DNA of 64,000 nt, taken from positions 3,658,001 through 3,722,000 of the forward strand of contig NZ_CP138214.1 in assembly GCF_034043515.1 (NCBI RefSeq), read 5' to 3'. The stretch is from Pseudomonas sp. MUP55. GTDB taxonomy: Bacteria > Pseudomonadota > Gammaproteobacteria > Pseudomonadales > Pseudomonadaceae. Each line of letters begins with the position of its first letter. Within the stretch, counting starts at the first letter, position 1. Of the stretch, positions 47,669 to 57,952 are shown piece by piece. A program made the position numbers and the translations under genes. The notes beneath the pieces are model-generated. The model worked only from the letters and a program-made list of their open reading frames with translations. It searched no databases and was not told the DNA's origin.

Positions 47669-48123
47669 GGCAGCGCGGTTTTGTAGCGCACCTGCTTGAG
47701 CGCAAAGCTGGAGCGGATATTCGCCACCCCCGGCACCTTGGTCAGGAAATCCATCATGAAGCGCTCCAGTGACTGGATCGTCGGCACCAGCACCCGAATC
47801 AGGTAGTCCGGGTCGCCGGCCATCAGGTAGCACTCCATCACCTCGGGGCGATCCGAGATCGCCCCTTCGAACTGCTGCAACGCCAGTTCATTCTGCTTTT
47901 CCAGGCTCACATGGATGAACACATTGACATGCAGCCCCAGCAGGTCGGCGTCCAGCAGCGTGACCTGCTCGCGAATCAGGCCCAACTCCTCCATCGCCTT
48001 CACCCGGTTGAAGCACGGCGTGGGCGACAGGTTGACCGAGCGGGCCAGGTCGGCGTTGGTGATGCGGGCGTTCTCCTGCAGGGCGTTGAGAATGCCGATA
48101 TCGGTACGGTCCAGTTTGCGCAT
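47635..48123 (-). CDS. bkdR: Lrp/AsnC-family regulator BkdR
   Basis: 162-residue leucine-responsive regulator: N-terminal [44 protein letters not shown] and C-terminal RAM ligand domain ([29 protein letters not shown]). In pseudomonads BkdR activates the divergent bkd operon in response to branched-chain amino acids. Divergent to bkdA1 with 194 bp between; its 3' end overlaps the second tandem repeat copy. Confidence 0.94.
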   Translation of the reverse strand: MRKLDRTDIGILNALQENARITNADLARSVNLSPTPCFNRVKAMEELGLIREQVTLLDADLLGLHVNVFIHVSLEKQNELALQQFEGAISDRPEVMECYLMAGDPDYLIRVLVPTIQSLERFMMDFLTKVPGVANIRSSFALKQVRYKTALPLPANGISLGS

Positions 48124-49553
<1,430 letters not shown>

Positions 49554-49554
49554 C

Positions 49555-50613
49555 ATGAACGATCACAACAACAGCATCGAACTGGAAACCGCCATGACCA
49601 CCACCACCATGACCATGATCCAGGCCCTGCGCTCGGCCATGGATGTGATGCTTGAACGTGACGACAACGTGGTGGTGTTCGGCCAGGACGTCGGTTACTT
49701 CGGCGGCGTGTTCCGTTGCACCGAAGGCCTGCAAACCAAGTACGGCAGCTCACGGGTATTCGACGCACCGATCTCCGAAAGCGGCATCGTCGGCGTGGCG
49801 GTGGGCATGGGTGCCTACGGCCTGCGCCCGGTCGCGGAAATCCAGTTCGCCGACTACGTCTACCCCGCCACCGATCAGATCATCTCCGAAGCGGCGCGCC
49901 TGCGTTATCGCTCGGCCGGCCAGTTCACCGCGCCCTTGACCATGCGCATGCCGTGCGGCGGCGGCATTTATGGCGGCCAGACCCACAGCCAGAGCATCGA
50001 AGCGGTATTCACTCAGGTCTGCGGCCTGCGCACCGTGATGCCATCCAACCCCTATGACGCCAAGGGCCTGCTGATCGCCTCCATCGAAAACGATGACCCG
50101 GTGATCTTCCTGGAACCCAAGCGCCTGTATAACGGCCCGTTCGATGGCCATCACGACCGCCCGGTAACACCGTGGTCGAAACACCCGCAAGCGCAAGTGC
50201 CGGACGGTTACTACACCGTGCCGCTGGACGTCGCCGCCATTGTGCGTCCGGGTTCGGCCGTAACCGTGCTGACCTACGGCACCACCGTGTACGTGTCGCA
50301 AGTCGCCGCCGAAGAAACCGGCATCGACGCTGAAGTCATCGACCTGCGCAGCCTGTGGCCGCTGGACCTGGACACCATCGTCAAGTCGGTGAAAAAGACC
50401 GGCCGTTGCGTGGTGGTGCACGAAGCCACGCGCACCTGCGGGTTTGGCGCCGAGCTGGTGTCGCTGGTGCAGGAACATTGCTTCCACCACCTGGAAGCGC
50501 CGATCGAACGCGTCACCGGCTGGGACACCCCCTACCCGCACGCGCAGGAGTGGGCGTATTTCCCAGGCCCGTCCCGAGTGGGCGCGGCGTTGAAACGGGT
50601 CATGGAGGTCTGA
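49555..50613 (+). CDS. bkdA2: Branched-chain 2-oxoacid dehydrogenase E1 beta subunit
   Basis: 352 residues; transketolase-like pyrimidine domain (VVFGQDVGYFGGVFRCTEGL, PISESGIVGVAVGMGAYGL, EIQFADYVYPATDQI) and C-terminal domain (VIDLRSLWPLDLDTI, VVVHEATRTCGFGAE). ATG 49555 is one base after the bkdA1 stop and has GGGGGT upstream; an ATG at 49594 is possible but less well placed. Confidence 0.97.
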   Translation: MNDHNNSIELETAMTTTTMTMIQALRSAMDVMLERDDNVVVFGQDVGYFGGVFRCTEGLQTKYGSSRVFDAPISESGIVGVAVGMGAYGLRPVAEIQFADYVYPATDQIISEAARLRYRSAGQFTAPLTMRMPCGGGIYGGQTHSQSIEAVFTQVCGLRTVMPSNPYDAKGLLIASIENDDPVIFLEPKRLYNGPFDGHHDRPVTPWSKHPQAQVPDGYYTVPLDVAAIVRPGSAVTVLTYGTTVYVSQVAAEETGIDAEVIDLRSLWPLDLDTIVKSVKKTGRCVVVHEATRTCGFGAELVSLVQEHCFHHLEAPIERVTGWDTPYPHAQEWAYFPGPSRVGAALKRVMEV

Positions 50614-51873
50614 ATGGGCACGCACGTTATCAAGATGCCGGACATTGGCGAAGGCATCGCAGAAGTTGAACTGTCGCAGTGGCACGTAAAAGTCGGCGAC
50701 CTGGTGGTCGAAGATCAGGTGCTGGCGGACGTGATGACCGACAAGGCGATGGTGGATATCCCCTCGCCGGTCCACGGCAAGGTGCTGTCTCTGGGCGGCG
50801 AGCCGGGCGAAGTCATGGCAGTGGGCAGTATTCTGATCAGCATTGAAGTGGAAGGCGTCGGCAACGCCAAGGAAGCACCGGCGGTGGCCGCACCGGTGGA
50901 AAAATCCGCGCCTGTGGTGGAGAGCAAATCGGCACCGGTGCAAGCCAAGCCCGCGCCTGTCGCCACTAAGGTTCAAGCGCCCGTGGCCCGCGACGCGGCC
51001 GAGCGACCGCTGGCCTCCCCCGCCGTGCGCAAGCATGCGCTGGACGCGGGTATCCCGTTGCGCCTGGTCCAGGGCACAGGCCCGGCCGGGCGGATCCTGC
51101 ATGAAGACCTCGACGCCTACCTGCAGCAAGGCGCGAGCAGCTCCTCGAGCGCCGCCAACCCCTACGCCGAACGCCACGACGAGCACCAGATTCCGGTGAT
51201 CGGCATGCGCCGCAAGATCGCCCAGCGCATGCAGGACGCCACCCGCCGCGCCGCGCATTTCAGCTACGTGGAAGAAATCGACGTCACCGTGCTGGACGAA
51301 CTGCGCGTGCACCTCAATGAGAAACACGGCGCCACACGCGGCAAGCTGACCCTGTTGCCGTTCATCGTGCGTGCCATGGTGGTGGCGCTGCGCGACTTCC
51401 CGCAGATCAACGCGCGCTACGACGATGAAGCCCAAGTCATCACCCGCCTCGGCGCCGTGCATGTGGGCGTCGCCACCCAGAGCGACGTCGGCCTGATGGT
51501 GCCGGTGGTGCGCCACGCCGAAGCCCGCAATCTGTGGGGCACTGCCGAAGAAATCGCGCGCCTGGCCACGGCGGCGCGCAATGGCAAGGCCAGCCGTGAC
51601 GAGCTGTCGGGCTCCACCATCACCCTGACCAGCCTTGGCGCGCTGGGTGGGATTGTCAGCACGCCGGTGCTGAACCTGCCGGAAGTGGCCATCGTCGGCG
51701 TCAACCGCATCGTCGAGCGGCCCATGGTGATCAAGGGTCAGATCGTGGTGCGCAAGATGATGAACCTCTCCAGCTCGTTCGACCACCGCGTGGTCGATGG
51801 CATGGACGCGGCGCAATTCATCCAGGCCATTCGCGGCCTGCTCGAACAACCCGCCAGCCTATTCCTGGAGTAA
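50614..51873 (+). CDS. bkdB: Branched-chain 2-oxoacid dehydrogenase E2 (lipoamide acyltransferase)
   Basis: 419 residues: one lipoyl domain (lipoyl Lys in [13 protein letters not shown]), an Ala/Pro-rich linker, a peripheral-subunit-binding domain ([18 protein letters not shown]), and the catalytic core with [17 protein letters not shown] (active-site His, Asp). Start immediately follows the bkdA2 stop (TGAATG). Confidence 0.97.
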   Translation: MGTHVIKMPDIGEGIAEVELSQWHVKVGDLVVEDQVLADVMTDKAMVDIPSPVHGKVLSLGGEPGEVMAVGSILISIEVEGVGNAKEAPAVAAPVEKSAPVVESKSAPVQAKPAPVATKVQAPVARDAAERPLASPAVRKHALDAGIPLRLVQGTGPAGRILHEDLDAYLQQGASSSSSAANPYAERHDEHQIPVIGMRRKIAQRMQDATRRAAHFSYVEEIDVTVLDELRVHLNEKHGATRGKLTLLPFIVRAMVVALRDFPQINARYDDEAQVITRLGAVHVGVATQSDVGLMVPVVRHAEARNLWGTAEEIARLATAARNGKASRDELSGSTITLTSLGALGGIVSTPVLNLPEVAIVGVNRIVERPMVIKGQIVVRKMMNLSSSFDHRVVDGMDAAQFIQAIRGLLEQPASLFLE

Positions 51874-51877
51874 GGGC

Positions 51878-53257
51878 ATGACTCAGACACTACACACGAC
51901 GCTGCTGATTATCGGCGGCGGCCCTGGCGGTTATGTGGCGGCGATTCGCGCCGGCCAGCTGGGCATCCCGACCATTCTGGTGGAAGGCCAGGCGTTGGGC
52001 GGCACCTGCCTGAACATCGGCTGCATTCCATCCAAGGCCTTGATCCATGTGGCCGAGCAGTTCCAGCAAAGCGTGCACCACAGCCAGGGCTCGCCCCTGG
52101 GCATCGAAGTGAATGCGCCGAGCCTGGACATCCGCAAAAGCGTGGAATGGAAAGACGGCATCGTCGACCGCCTGACCACCGGTGTCGCCGCACTGCTGAA
52201 GAAACACAAGGTGCAAGTGATCCACGGCTGGGCCAAGGTGGTGGACGGCAAGACCGTCGACGTGGGCGATCAGCGCATTCAATGCGAACACCTGCTGCTG
52301 GCCACCGGTTCGAAAAGCGTCGAACTGCCGATGCTGCCGCTGGGCGGGCCGATCATCTCGTCCACCGAAGCCCTGGCACCCACCCGCATACCGAAGCGGC
52401 TGATCGTGGTGGGCGGCGGTTATATCGGCCTGGAGCTGGGCATTGCCTACCGCAAACTGGGGGCTGACGTCAGTGTGGTCGAGGCTCAGGACCGCATCCT
52501 GCCGGCCTATGAAGCCGAGCTGACCCAGCCGGTCGGCGAGTCCCTCAAGCAATTGGGGGTCAAGCTGTACCTCAAGCACAGCGTCACCGATTTTGCCGAT
52601 AACTGCCTGCAAGTGCGCGACCCCAATGGCGATACGCTGTCGCTGGCGACCGATCAGGTGCTGGTGGCCGTGGGCCGCAAACCCAACACCCAGGGCTGGA
52701 ACCTCGAAGCGCTGGACCTGGCAATGAACGGCGCGGCGATCAGGATCGACAGCCGCTGCCAGACCAGCATGCGCAACGTCTGGGCCATCGGCGACCTGAG
52801 CGGCGAGCCGATGCTGGCGCACCGGGCCATGGCCCAGGGCGAAATGGTTGCTGAACTGATCAGTGGCAAATCCCGCGAATTCAACCCGGCGGCGATCCCG
52901 GCCGTGTGCTTTACCGACCCGGAACTGGTGGTGGTCGGCAAGACGCCTGACGACGCCAAGGCGGCCGGTCTGGACTGCATCGTGTCGAGCTTCCCCTTCG
53001 CCGCCAACGGCCGGGCCATGACCCTGGAGTCGAAAGCCGGCTTCGTGCGGGTGGTGGCACGGCGTGACAATCATCTGATTGTCGGCTGGCAGGCGGTGGG
53101 CGCGGGTGTCTCGGAACTGTCCACAGCGTTTGGCCTGAGCCTGGAAATGGGTTCGCGCCTGGAAGACGTGGCCGGCACCATCCACGCTCACCCGACATTG
53201 GGTGAAGCCGTGCAGGAAGCCGCGCTGCGGGCGCTGGGCCACGCGCTGCATCTGTAG
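51878..53257 (+). CDS. lpdV: Dihydrolipoyl dehydrogenase of the branched-chain complex (E3)
   Basis: 459 residues: FAD motif [21 protein letters not shown], redox disulfide in [18 protein letters not shown] motif [19 protein letters not shown], and the interface catalytic His in [14 protein letters not shown] 51878, four bases after the bkdB stop with GGAGTAAGGGC upstream; an upstream ATG lies inside bkdB. Confidence 0.97.
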   Translation: MTQTLHTTLLIIGGGPGGYVAAIRAGQLGIPTILVEGQALGGTCLNIGCIPSKALIHVAEQFQQSVHHSQGSPLGIEVNAPSLDIRKSVEWKDGIVDRLTTGVAALLKKHKVQVIHGWAKVVDGKTVDVGDQRIQCEHLLLATGSKSVELPMLPLGGPIISSTEALAPTRIPKRLIVVGGGYIGLELGIAYRKLGADVSVVEAQDRILPAYEAELTQPVGESLKQLGVKLYLKHSVTDFADNCLQVRDPNGDTLSLATDQVLVAVGRKPNTQGWNLEALDLAMNGAAIRIDSRCQTSMRNVWAIGDLSGEPMLAHRAMAQGEMVAELISGKSREFNPAAIPAVCFTDPELVVVGKTPDDAKAAGLDCIVSSFPFAANGRAMTLESKAGFVRVVARRDNHLIVGWQAVGAGVSELSTAFGLSLEMGSRLEDVAGTIHAHPTLGEAVQEAALRALGHALHL

Positions 53258-53267
53258 AACCGTGGCG

Positions 53268-53335
53268 AGGCCATCGGGCGCAAGCCCCCTCCCACAGGGG
53301 AACGCATGTGGGAGGGGGCTTGCCCCCGATAGCGA
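53268..53335. repeat. REP pair downstream of lpdV
   Basis: Inverted arm GGGCGCAAGCCCCCTCCCACA, forward arm TGTGGGAGGGGGCTTGCCCCC; short 11-base spacer. The C in the inverted arm is a variant. Confidence 0.92.
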
Positions 53336-53454
53336 TGGATCAGCCAATAGAGATGTCGAATGGCCCATCCGCCCGCTCCCACACAAGCCAAGAATGCAGT
53401 ATTGTTGCTGCCATCCAGAAAAAAATCCGACTTGACCAGAGATTAGAGGGTGTC

Positions 53455-54474
53455 ATGGGTAACGAAAGCATCAATTGGGACAAGCTGGGTTTTGACTACA
53501 TCAAGACCGACAAGCGGTTTCTCCAGGTCTGGAAAAACGGCGAATGGCAAGACGGCACCCTGACCGACGACAATGTGCTGCACATCAGCGAGGGCTCCAC
53601 TGCCCTGCACTATGGCCAGCAGTGCTTTGAAGGCCTCAAGGCCTACCGCTGCAAGGACGGCTCGATCAACCTGTTCCGTCCAGACCAGAACGCCGCGCGC
53701 ATGCAGCGCAGCTGTGCCCGCCTGCTGATGCCGCATGTGACAACCGAGGCATTCATCGATGCCTGCAAGCAAGTGGTCAAGGCCAACGAGCGCTTCATCC
53801 CGCCTTACGGCAGCGGCGGCGCGCTGTACCTGCGCCCGTTCGTGATCGGCACCGGTGACAACATCGGTGTACGCACCGCACCGGAGTTCATCTTCTCGGT
53901 GTTCTGCATCCCGGTTGGCGCCTATTTCAAAGGCGGCCTGGTGCCCCACAACTTCCAGATCTCCACCTTCGACCGCGCCGCGCCACAGGGCACCGGTGCC
54001 GCGAAAGTGGGCGGCAACTATGCCGCCAGCCTGATGCCAGGTTCGGAAGCGAAGAAATCCGGCTTCGCCGACGCCATCTACCTGGACCCGATGACCCATT
54101 CGAAAATCGAAGAAGTCGGCTCGGCCAACTTCTTCGGTATCACCCATGACAACCAGTTCATCACGCCGAAGTCGCCTTCGGTACTGCCAGGCATCACCCG
54201 CCTGTCGCTGATCGAACTGGCCCAGACCCGCCTGGGCCTGGACGTGGTCGAGGGCGAAGTGTTCATCGACAAGCTGGATCAATTCAAGGAAGCCGGCGCC
54301 TGCGGTACCGCTGCCGTGATCTCGCCCATCGGCGGCATTCAGTACAACGGCAAACTGCACGTGTTCCACAGCGAGACCGAAGTGGGCCCGATCACCCAGA
54401 AGCTCTATAAAGAGCTGACTGGCGTGCAGACCGGTGACGTTGAAGCGCCAGCGGGTTGGATCGTAAAAGTCTAA
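53455..54474 (+). CDS. ilvE: Branched-chain amino acid aminotransferase
   Basis: 339-residue fold-type IV PLP enzyme that transaminates Leu, Ile and Val. PLP-Lys region GAAKVGGNYAASLMPG and the HYGQQCFEGLKAYR and GSANFFGI motifs are present. Next to bkd it can supply 2-oxoacids for breakdown as well as make the amino acids. ATG 53455 with AGAGGG upstream; the frame is open further but runs through the REP. Confidence 0.94.
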   Translation: MGNESINWDKLGFDYIKTDKRFLQVWKNGEWQDGTLTDDNVLHISEGSTALHYGQQCFEGLKAYRCKDGSINLFRPDQNAARMQRSCARLLMPHVTTEAFIDACKQVVKANERFIPPYGSGGALYLRPFVIGTGDNIGVRTAPEFIFSVFCIPVGAYFKGGLVPHNFQISTFDRAAPQGTGAAKVGGNYAASLMPGSEAKKSGFADAIYLDPMTHSKIEEVGSANFFGITHDNQFITPKSPSVLPGITRLSLIELAQTRLGLDVVEGEVFIDKLDQFKEAGACGTAAVISPIGGIQYNGKLHVFHSETEVGPITQKLYKELTGVQTGDVEAPAGWIVKV

Positions 54475-54492
54475 AGCAGCACCGCAAAACCT

Positions 54493-54583
54493 TGTGGGAG
54501 GGGGCTTGCTCCCGATAGCGGTACATCAGTCGCAGATTTATCGACTGATCCAACCCTATCGGGGGCAAGCCCCCTCCCACATT
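54493..54583. repeat. REP pair downstream of ilvE
   Basis: TGTGGGAGGGGGCTTGCTCCC forward, GGGGGCAAGCCCCCTCCCACA inverted; mixed arm variants. Confidence 0.94.
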
Positions 54584-54598
54584 TGATCTGCAGTATTT

Positions 54599-55489
54599 TC
54601 AAGGTTGGGGGATATTGCTGGCAATCTTCTTGCCCATGCTGATCCTCGGTTCCACCCCATACCCCAATGCCTCGTAGAACCCCGCCACCGCTTCATTGCC
54701 GCTGGTGATCTGCAGGTTGATCTTCATGCACCCCAGCGCCGTCAGCGCCTGTTCTGCGTAACGCACCAACGACGAACCCAAGCCGTGACGACGATAGTCG
54801 GCATGCACCGCCACCGAATACAACCAGCCACGATGGCCGTCGTACCCGGCGAGGATCGTACCGATCACGGTTTTTTTATCGGTCGCCACAAAGAACAACC
54901 CATCATTGACCGCCAGTTTCTTATCGATCGCCAGGCTTGGCAGGTTATGCGCGGTGTCGTAGCCGAACGCTTGCTGCCATAACGCAACCACCTGCGCACG
55001 GTGCTGGCGGTCGCGATACAGGCCGATGGGGTGCCGAGACAGCAGGGCCTTTTCCATGACCAGCGTGCGCTCATTGCCGTGGTAGACATCGCGCACGGTG
55101 TGAAAACCCAGCTTGCTATAGAACGGTTCGGCGGTCAGCGAGGACGGCACGCTCAACACGGTGACCCCGGCTTCACGGGCACGCAGTTCGATCTCGATCA
55201 TCAGCAGCCGACCAATGCCCTGCCCTTGCAGCGCCGGGTTGACGAACACCGAGCGCACCACATTGGCATCCAGGGCCGCCGTGGCGACGATCACCTGCGC
55301 CTGAACCGCCACCAGCACCACACGCCGCTTGAGCAGTTCCAACACCGCATCCGGCGTGAAATGGCTCGCCACACGAGCGATCACATCCGCCGGATAATCT
55401 CGTGCATTGCTGCTGTGCAAGGCGGCCAGGATAACTTGGCTGATGCTCTCGGCATCTGAGGTTTGGGCAATACGAACGACGGTGGACAT
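54599..55489 (-). CDS. Tandem GNAT acetyltransferase (two-domain)
   Basis: 296 residues containing two GCN5-related acetyltransferase folds. Domain 1 (about 1-150) has the acetyl-CoA loop NPALQGQGIGRLLM; domain 2 (about 155-290) has VHADYRRHGLGSSLVRYAEQAL. A double GNAT fusion; substrate unknown (small molecule or protein N-terminus). Its CoA-binding loops are intact in both halves, so both may be active. Confidence 0.85.
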   Translation of the reverse strand: MSTVVRIAQTSDAESISQVILAALHSSNARDYPADVIARVASHFTPDAVLELLKRRVVLVAVQAQVIVATAALDANVVRSVFVNPALQGQGIGRLLMIEIELRAREAGVTVLSVPSSLTAEPFYSKLGFHTVRDVYHGNERTLVMEKALLSRHPIGLYRDRQHRAQVVALWQQAFGYDTAHNLPSLAIDKKLAVNDGLFFVATDKKTVIGTILAGYDGHRGWLYSVAVHADYRRHGLGSSLVRYAEQALTALGCMKINLQITSGNEAVAGFYEALGYGVEPRISMGKKIASNIPQP

Positions 55490-55530
55490 GCTTGCTCCTG
55501 GCTGACGGCGACTGGGCGAGCATCACAATA

Positions 55531-55809
55531 CCAATGTGGAAGGGGCGGTGCGACAACTGGACTTGCCCCTGGTTACGGTGGATCAACTACCGATAAGCCG
55601 ACTGATCTACCGATATCGGGGTATGGGGTATGTACGCAACGTTGGCACGACCCTGAACCCGTGGCGAGGGAGCTTGCTCCCGCTGGACTGCGCAGCAGGC
55701 CCATTGTTTGGGGCCGCTTCGCGGCCCAGCGGGAGCAAGCTCCCTCGCCACGGGTTTGGTGTTCGCCTTAACTGACTGGCATCAGGGCTTGCCGCTCTCC
55801 CACATTTTC
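55531..55809. repeat. Family-C REP pair nested in a decayed REP region
   Basis: GTGGCGAGGGAGCTTGCTCCCG (55661) and its complement CGGGAGCAAGCTCCCTCGCCAC (to 55752) form a third REP family. It is flanked by decayed pieces of the main family (AATGTGGAAGGGGCG near 55533, GCTTGCCGCTCTCCCACATTTT at 55786-55807). No gene is supported in this 319-bp gap. Confidence 0.8.
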
Positions 55810-56642
55810 TAGCCGTGCCCGCTAGCAATACGCTTGCCGGGTTTAGCGCCCACCAGCTTGGCCTGCCCATCTTTCTGCTTGCCGGTGCGCGCCTCGCTGA
55901 TAAGCCCCGGTATCAACTTGCCCTCCGGCAAATTCTTCCAGAACCGGCTGGGCAAGTGCCCTTCCATGACCTTGGGGTTCAACCGCGCCGGGTTGAAGAT
56001 GTGGCTGTAGTAGGTCAGCCACATGGCGCTGTGCGGATCCTCGACATTCTGCGCCAGTTGCTGCCAGGCCTCGGGGCACCGGCGTTGGTGGATCAACTGC
56101 TCGCCGTCGTAATACACCCCGTCCAGCGGGGTTGCGATCATCCAGCGATGCCGGCCCATGCGCCCGATAAAATGCTGGCTGGCACTCTTGAGGATGTCGT
56201 GGGCGGGCTCGTGCCAGGCCACGTATTCCGGCAGCTCGGCCCCCGCCTCGGCTGGCAGTGCAATGAACCGTACGAACGCATGCAGGTGGTGGGCTTCACG
56301 GCTGACCTGCTTGATGCGCCGCTGCAACTCGCTACCCAGCTTGTCACCCGCCAGCATGGCCGTGCGGTCGCCATGGCTGACCCGCCACAGCACCTCGTAA
56401 AGCAGGCTCCAGCGCTGCTCGCCGTGGTAGCAGGCGGCCGACTCCAGCAGTTGCAGCAACGCCTTGGGAATGCGCGCCTGGAACGGACCGGGCTCGGCCG
56501 GAATCGGCTCGTCGGTGGCAAACAGATCCGCCACCTCAGCCTCGCCCCAGCTCACCTGGCTGGGGTCGACCTGATGGCTGAGCAGCCAGCGCGCCTGTTC
56601 GCGCCAAGTGCTGAACAGGTTGTCGCATTCCAGGCTGATCAT
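55809..56642 (-). CDS. DUF4130 protein, partner of the radical-SAM DNA repair candidate
   Basis: 277 residues, TIGR03915/DUF4130-type: WREQARWLLSHQVDPSQVSW at the N-terminus, EVLWRVSHGDRTAM, HLHAFVRFIALP, and WMIATPLDGVYYDGEQL. The family is always or nearly always beside the radical-SAM protein upstream and is annotated as a putative DNA-metabolism protein; related domains resemble uracil-DNA glycosylase folds. ATG 56642 overlaps the upstream stop as ATGA, so translation is coupled. Function not shown experimentally to my knowledge. Confidence 0.82.
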   Translation of the reverse strand: MISLECDNLFSTWREQARWLLSHQVDPSQVSWGEAEVADLFATDEPIPAEPGPFQARIPKALLQLLESAACYHGEQRWSLLYEVLWRVSHGDRTAMLAGDKLGSELQRRIKQVSREAHHLHAFVRFIALPAEAGAELPEYVAWHEPAHDILKSASQHFIGRMGRHRWMIATPLDGVYYDGEQLIHQRRCPEAWQQLAQNVEDPHSAMWLTYYSHIFNPARLNPKVMEGHLPSRFWKNLPEGKLIPGLISEARTGKQKDGQAKLVGAKPGKRIASGHG

Positions 56643-57859
56643 CCCCACAGCCCCATTTGTTGCGGTTGCGGGCGATCACGCAGCTGTTCACGCAGCAGTA
56701 CGCTGGTGCTGTCGGCCTGCTGGGGGTGGTAATCGCTGGTGATGAAGAACGGCTTGGCCTTGGCCAGCACGCAGCGCATGCGCGCCAGGTCTTCGAAGCG
56801 GATCTTGCGTTCGCGGCGCAGGTCGACCAGGCGCTGGGTGGTGCGCAGGCCAATGCCGGGGATGCGCGCGATCAAGGTTGGTTCGGCGCGGTTCAGGTCC
56901 AGGGGGAACACTTCGCGATGCTCCAGGGCCCACGCCAGCTTGGGGTCGATATCCAGGGCCAGGTGGCCGGGGCCTTCGAACAGCTCGTTGGCGCTGAAAC
57001 CGTAGCTGCGCAACAGGAAATCGGCCTGGTACAAGCGATGCTCGCGCATCAGTGGCGGCGCGGCCAGGGGTACGCTTTTCGGGCTGTTGGGGATGGGGCT
57101 GAATGCCGAGTAATACACACGGCGCAGCTTGTAATTGCCGTACAAGGCTTCGGCACCGTGCAGGATGGTGCTGTCATCGGTGTCATCGGCGCCGACGATC
57201 ATCTGCGTGCTTTGCCCGGCCGGGGCGAAGCGTGGCGCGCGGGGCTCGTTGAACACGGTTTGTTCACCGGTGTAGATGGTCTGCATGGCCTGCTTGATCG
57301 AGCCGATCTGCTTTTCCGGTGCCAGGGTTTGCAGGCTGGCATCGGTGGGCAGTTCGATATTCACGCTCAGGCGGTCGGCATAGCGCCCGGCCTCGGCGAT
57401 CAGCGCCGGGTCGGCTTCGGGGATGGTCTTGAGATGGATATAGCCGCGAAAGTCGTGCTCTTCGCGCAGCAGTTTGGCAACCCGCACCAACTGTTCCATG
57501 GTGTAGTCGGCTGAACGGATGATGCCGGAACTGAGAAACAGGCCGCTGACGCAGTTGCGCTTGTAGAAGTCCAGCGTCAGGGTGACCACCTCTTCCGGAC
57601 TGAAGCGCGCCCGGGGCACGTCGCTGGAGCGGCGGTTGACGCAATACTGGCAGTCGTACAGACAAAAGTTGGTGAGCAATACCTTGAGCAGCGAGACGCA
57701 ACGCCCATCCGGGGTATAGCTGTGGCAGATGCCCATGCCATCGGTGGAACCCAGCCCCGCCTTGCCTTCGGAACTGCGCTTGGGTGCGCCACTGCTGGCG
57801 CACGAAGCGTCGTACTTGGCGGCGTCGGCGAGGATGCTGAGTTTTTCGATCAACTGCAT
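56639..57859 (-). CDS. Putative DNA modification/repair radical-SAM protein
   Basis: 406 residues, TIGR03916 type. The 4Fe-4S motif CxxxCxxC is CLYDCQYC in LTNFCLYDCQYCVNRRS; radical-SAM barrel segments follow (GLFLSSGIIRSADYTMEQL, HLKTIPEADPALI, SVNIELPTDASL). The C-terminal part has a helix-hairpin-helix ARIPGIGLRTTQRLVDLRR suited to DNA binding. It starts at an ATG 12 bases downstream of a LexA box and is followed by DUF4130 overlapping in ATGA. The likely role is removal or repair of a DNA lesion during SOS; the lesion is unknown. Confidence 0.83.
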   Translation of the reverse strand: MQLIEKLSILADAAKYDASCASSGAPKRSSEGKAGLGSTDGMGICHSYTPDGRCVSLLKVLLTNFCLYDCQYCVNRRSSDVPRARFSPEEVVTLTLDFYKRNCVSGLFLSSGIIRSADYTMEQLVRVAKLLREEHDFRGYIHLKTIPEADPALIAEAGRYADRLSVNIELPTDASLQTLAPEKQIGSIKQAMQTIYTGEQTVFNEPRAPRFAPAGQSTQMIVGADDTDDSTILHGAEALYGNYKLRRVYYSAFSPIPNSPKSVPLAAPPLMREHRLYQADFLLRSYGFSANELFEGPGHLALDIDPKLAWALEHREVFPLDLNRAEPTLIARIPGIGLRTTQRLVDLRRERKIRFEDLARMRCVLAKAKPFFITSDYHPQQADSTSVLLREQLRDRPQPQQMGLWG

Positions 57860-57870
57860 GGGAAGCTACC

Positions 57871-57894
57871 GATACTGGTTTTTTGTACAGTATC
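57871..57894. promoter_or_regulatory. LexA (SOS) box for the radical-SAM/DUF4130 operon
   Basis: GATACTG - N10 - CAGTATC, 7-bp perfect arms; core TACTG-N10-CAGTA fits the gammaproteobacterial LexA consensus CTG-N10-CAG with a T-rich centre. It ends 12 bases upstream of the start codon of the radical-SAM gene, a typical repressing position. Confidence 0.85.
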
Positions 57895-57908
57895 AGGGGG
57901 TAGCTGCA

Positions 57909-57940
57909 AGCCGCAAGCTTTTAGCTGCAAGCTTGCGGCT
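57909..57940. terminator. Long hairpin downstream of pvdA
   Basis: Perfect 12-bp AGCCGCAAGCTT / AAGCTTGCGGCT stem, 8-nt loop; AGCTGCAAG is repeated around it. It separates pvdA from the LexA box. No T-run, so termination is uncertain; it resembles a Pseudomonas intergenic repeat. Confidence 0.6.
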
Positions 57941-57952
57941 GGCGGCTGGAAC

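Noticed and set aside
49750..51849. 699-residue minus-strand open frame over bkdA2-bkdB
   Set aside because: Shadow of two well-supported bkd genes, no recognisable domains.
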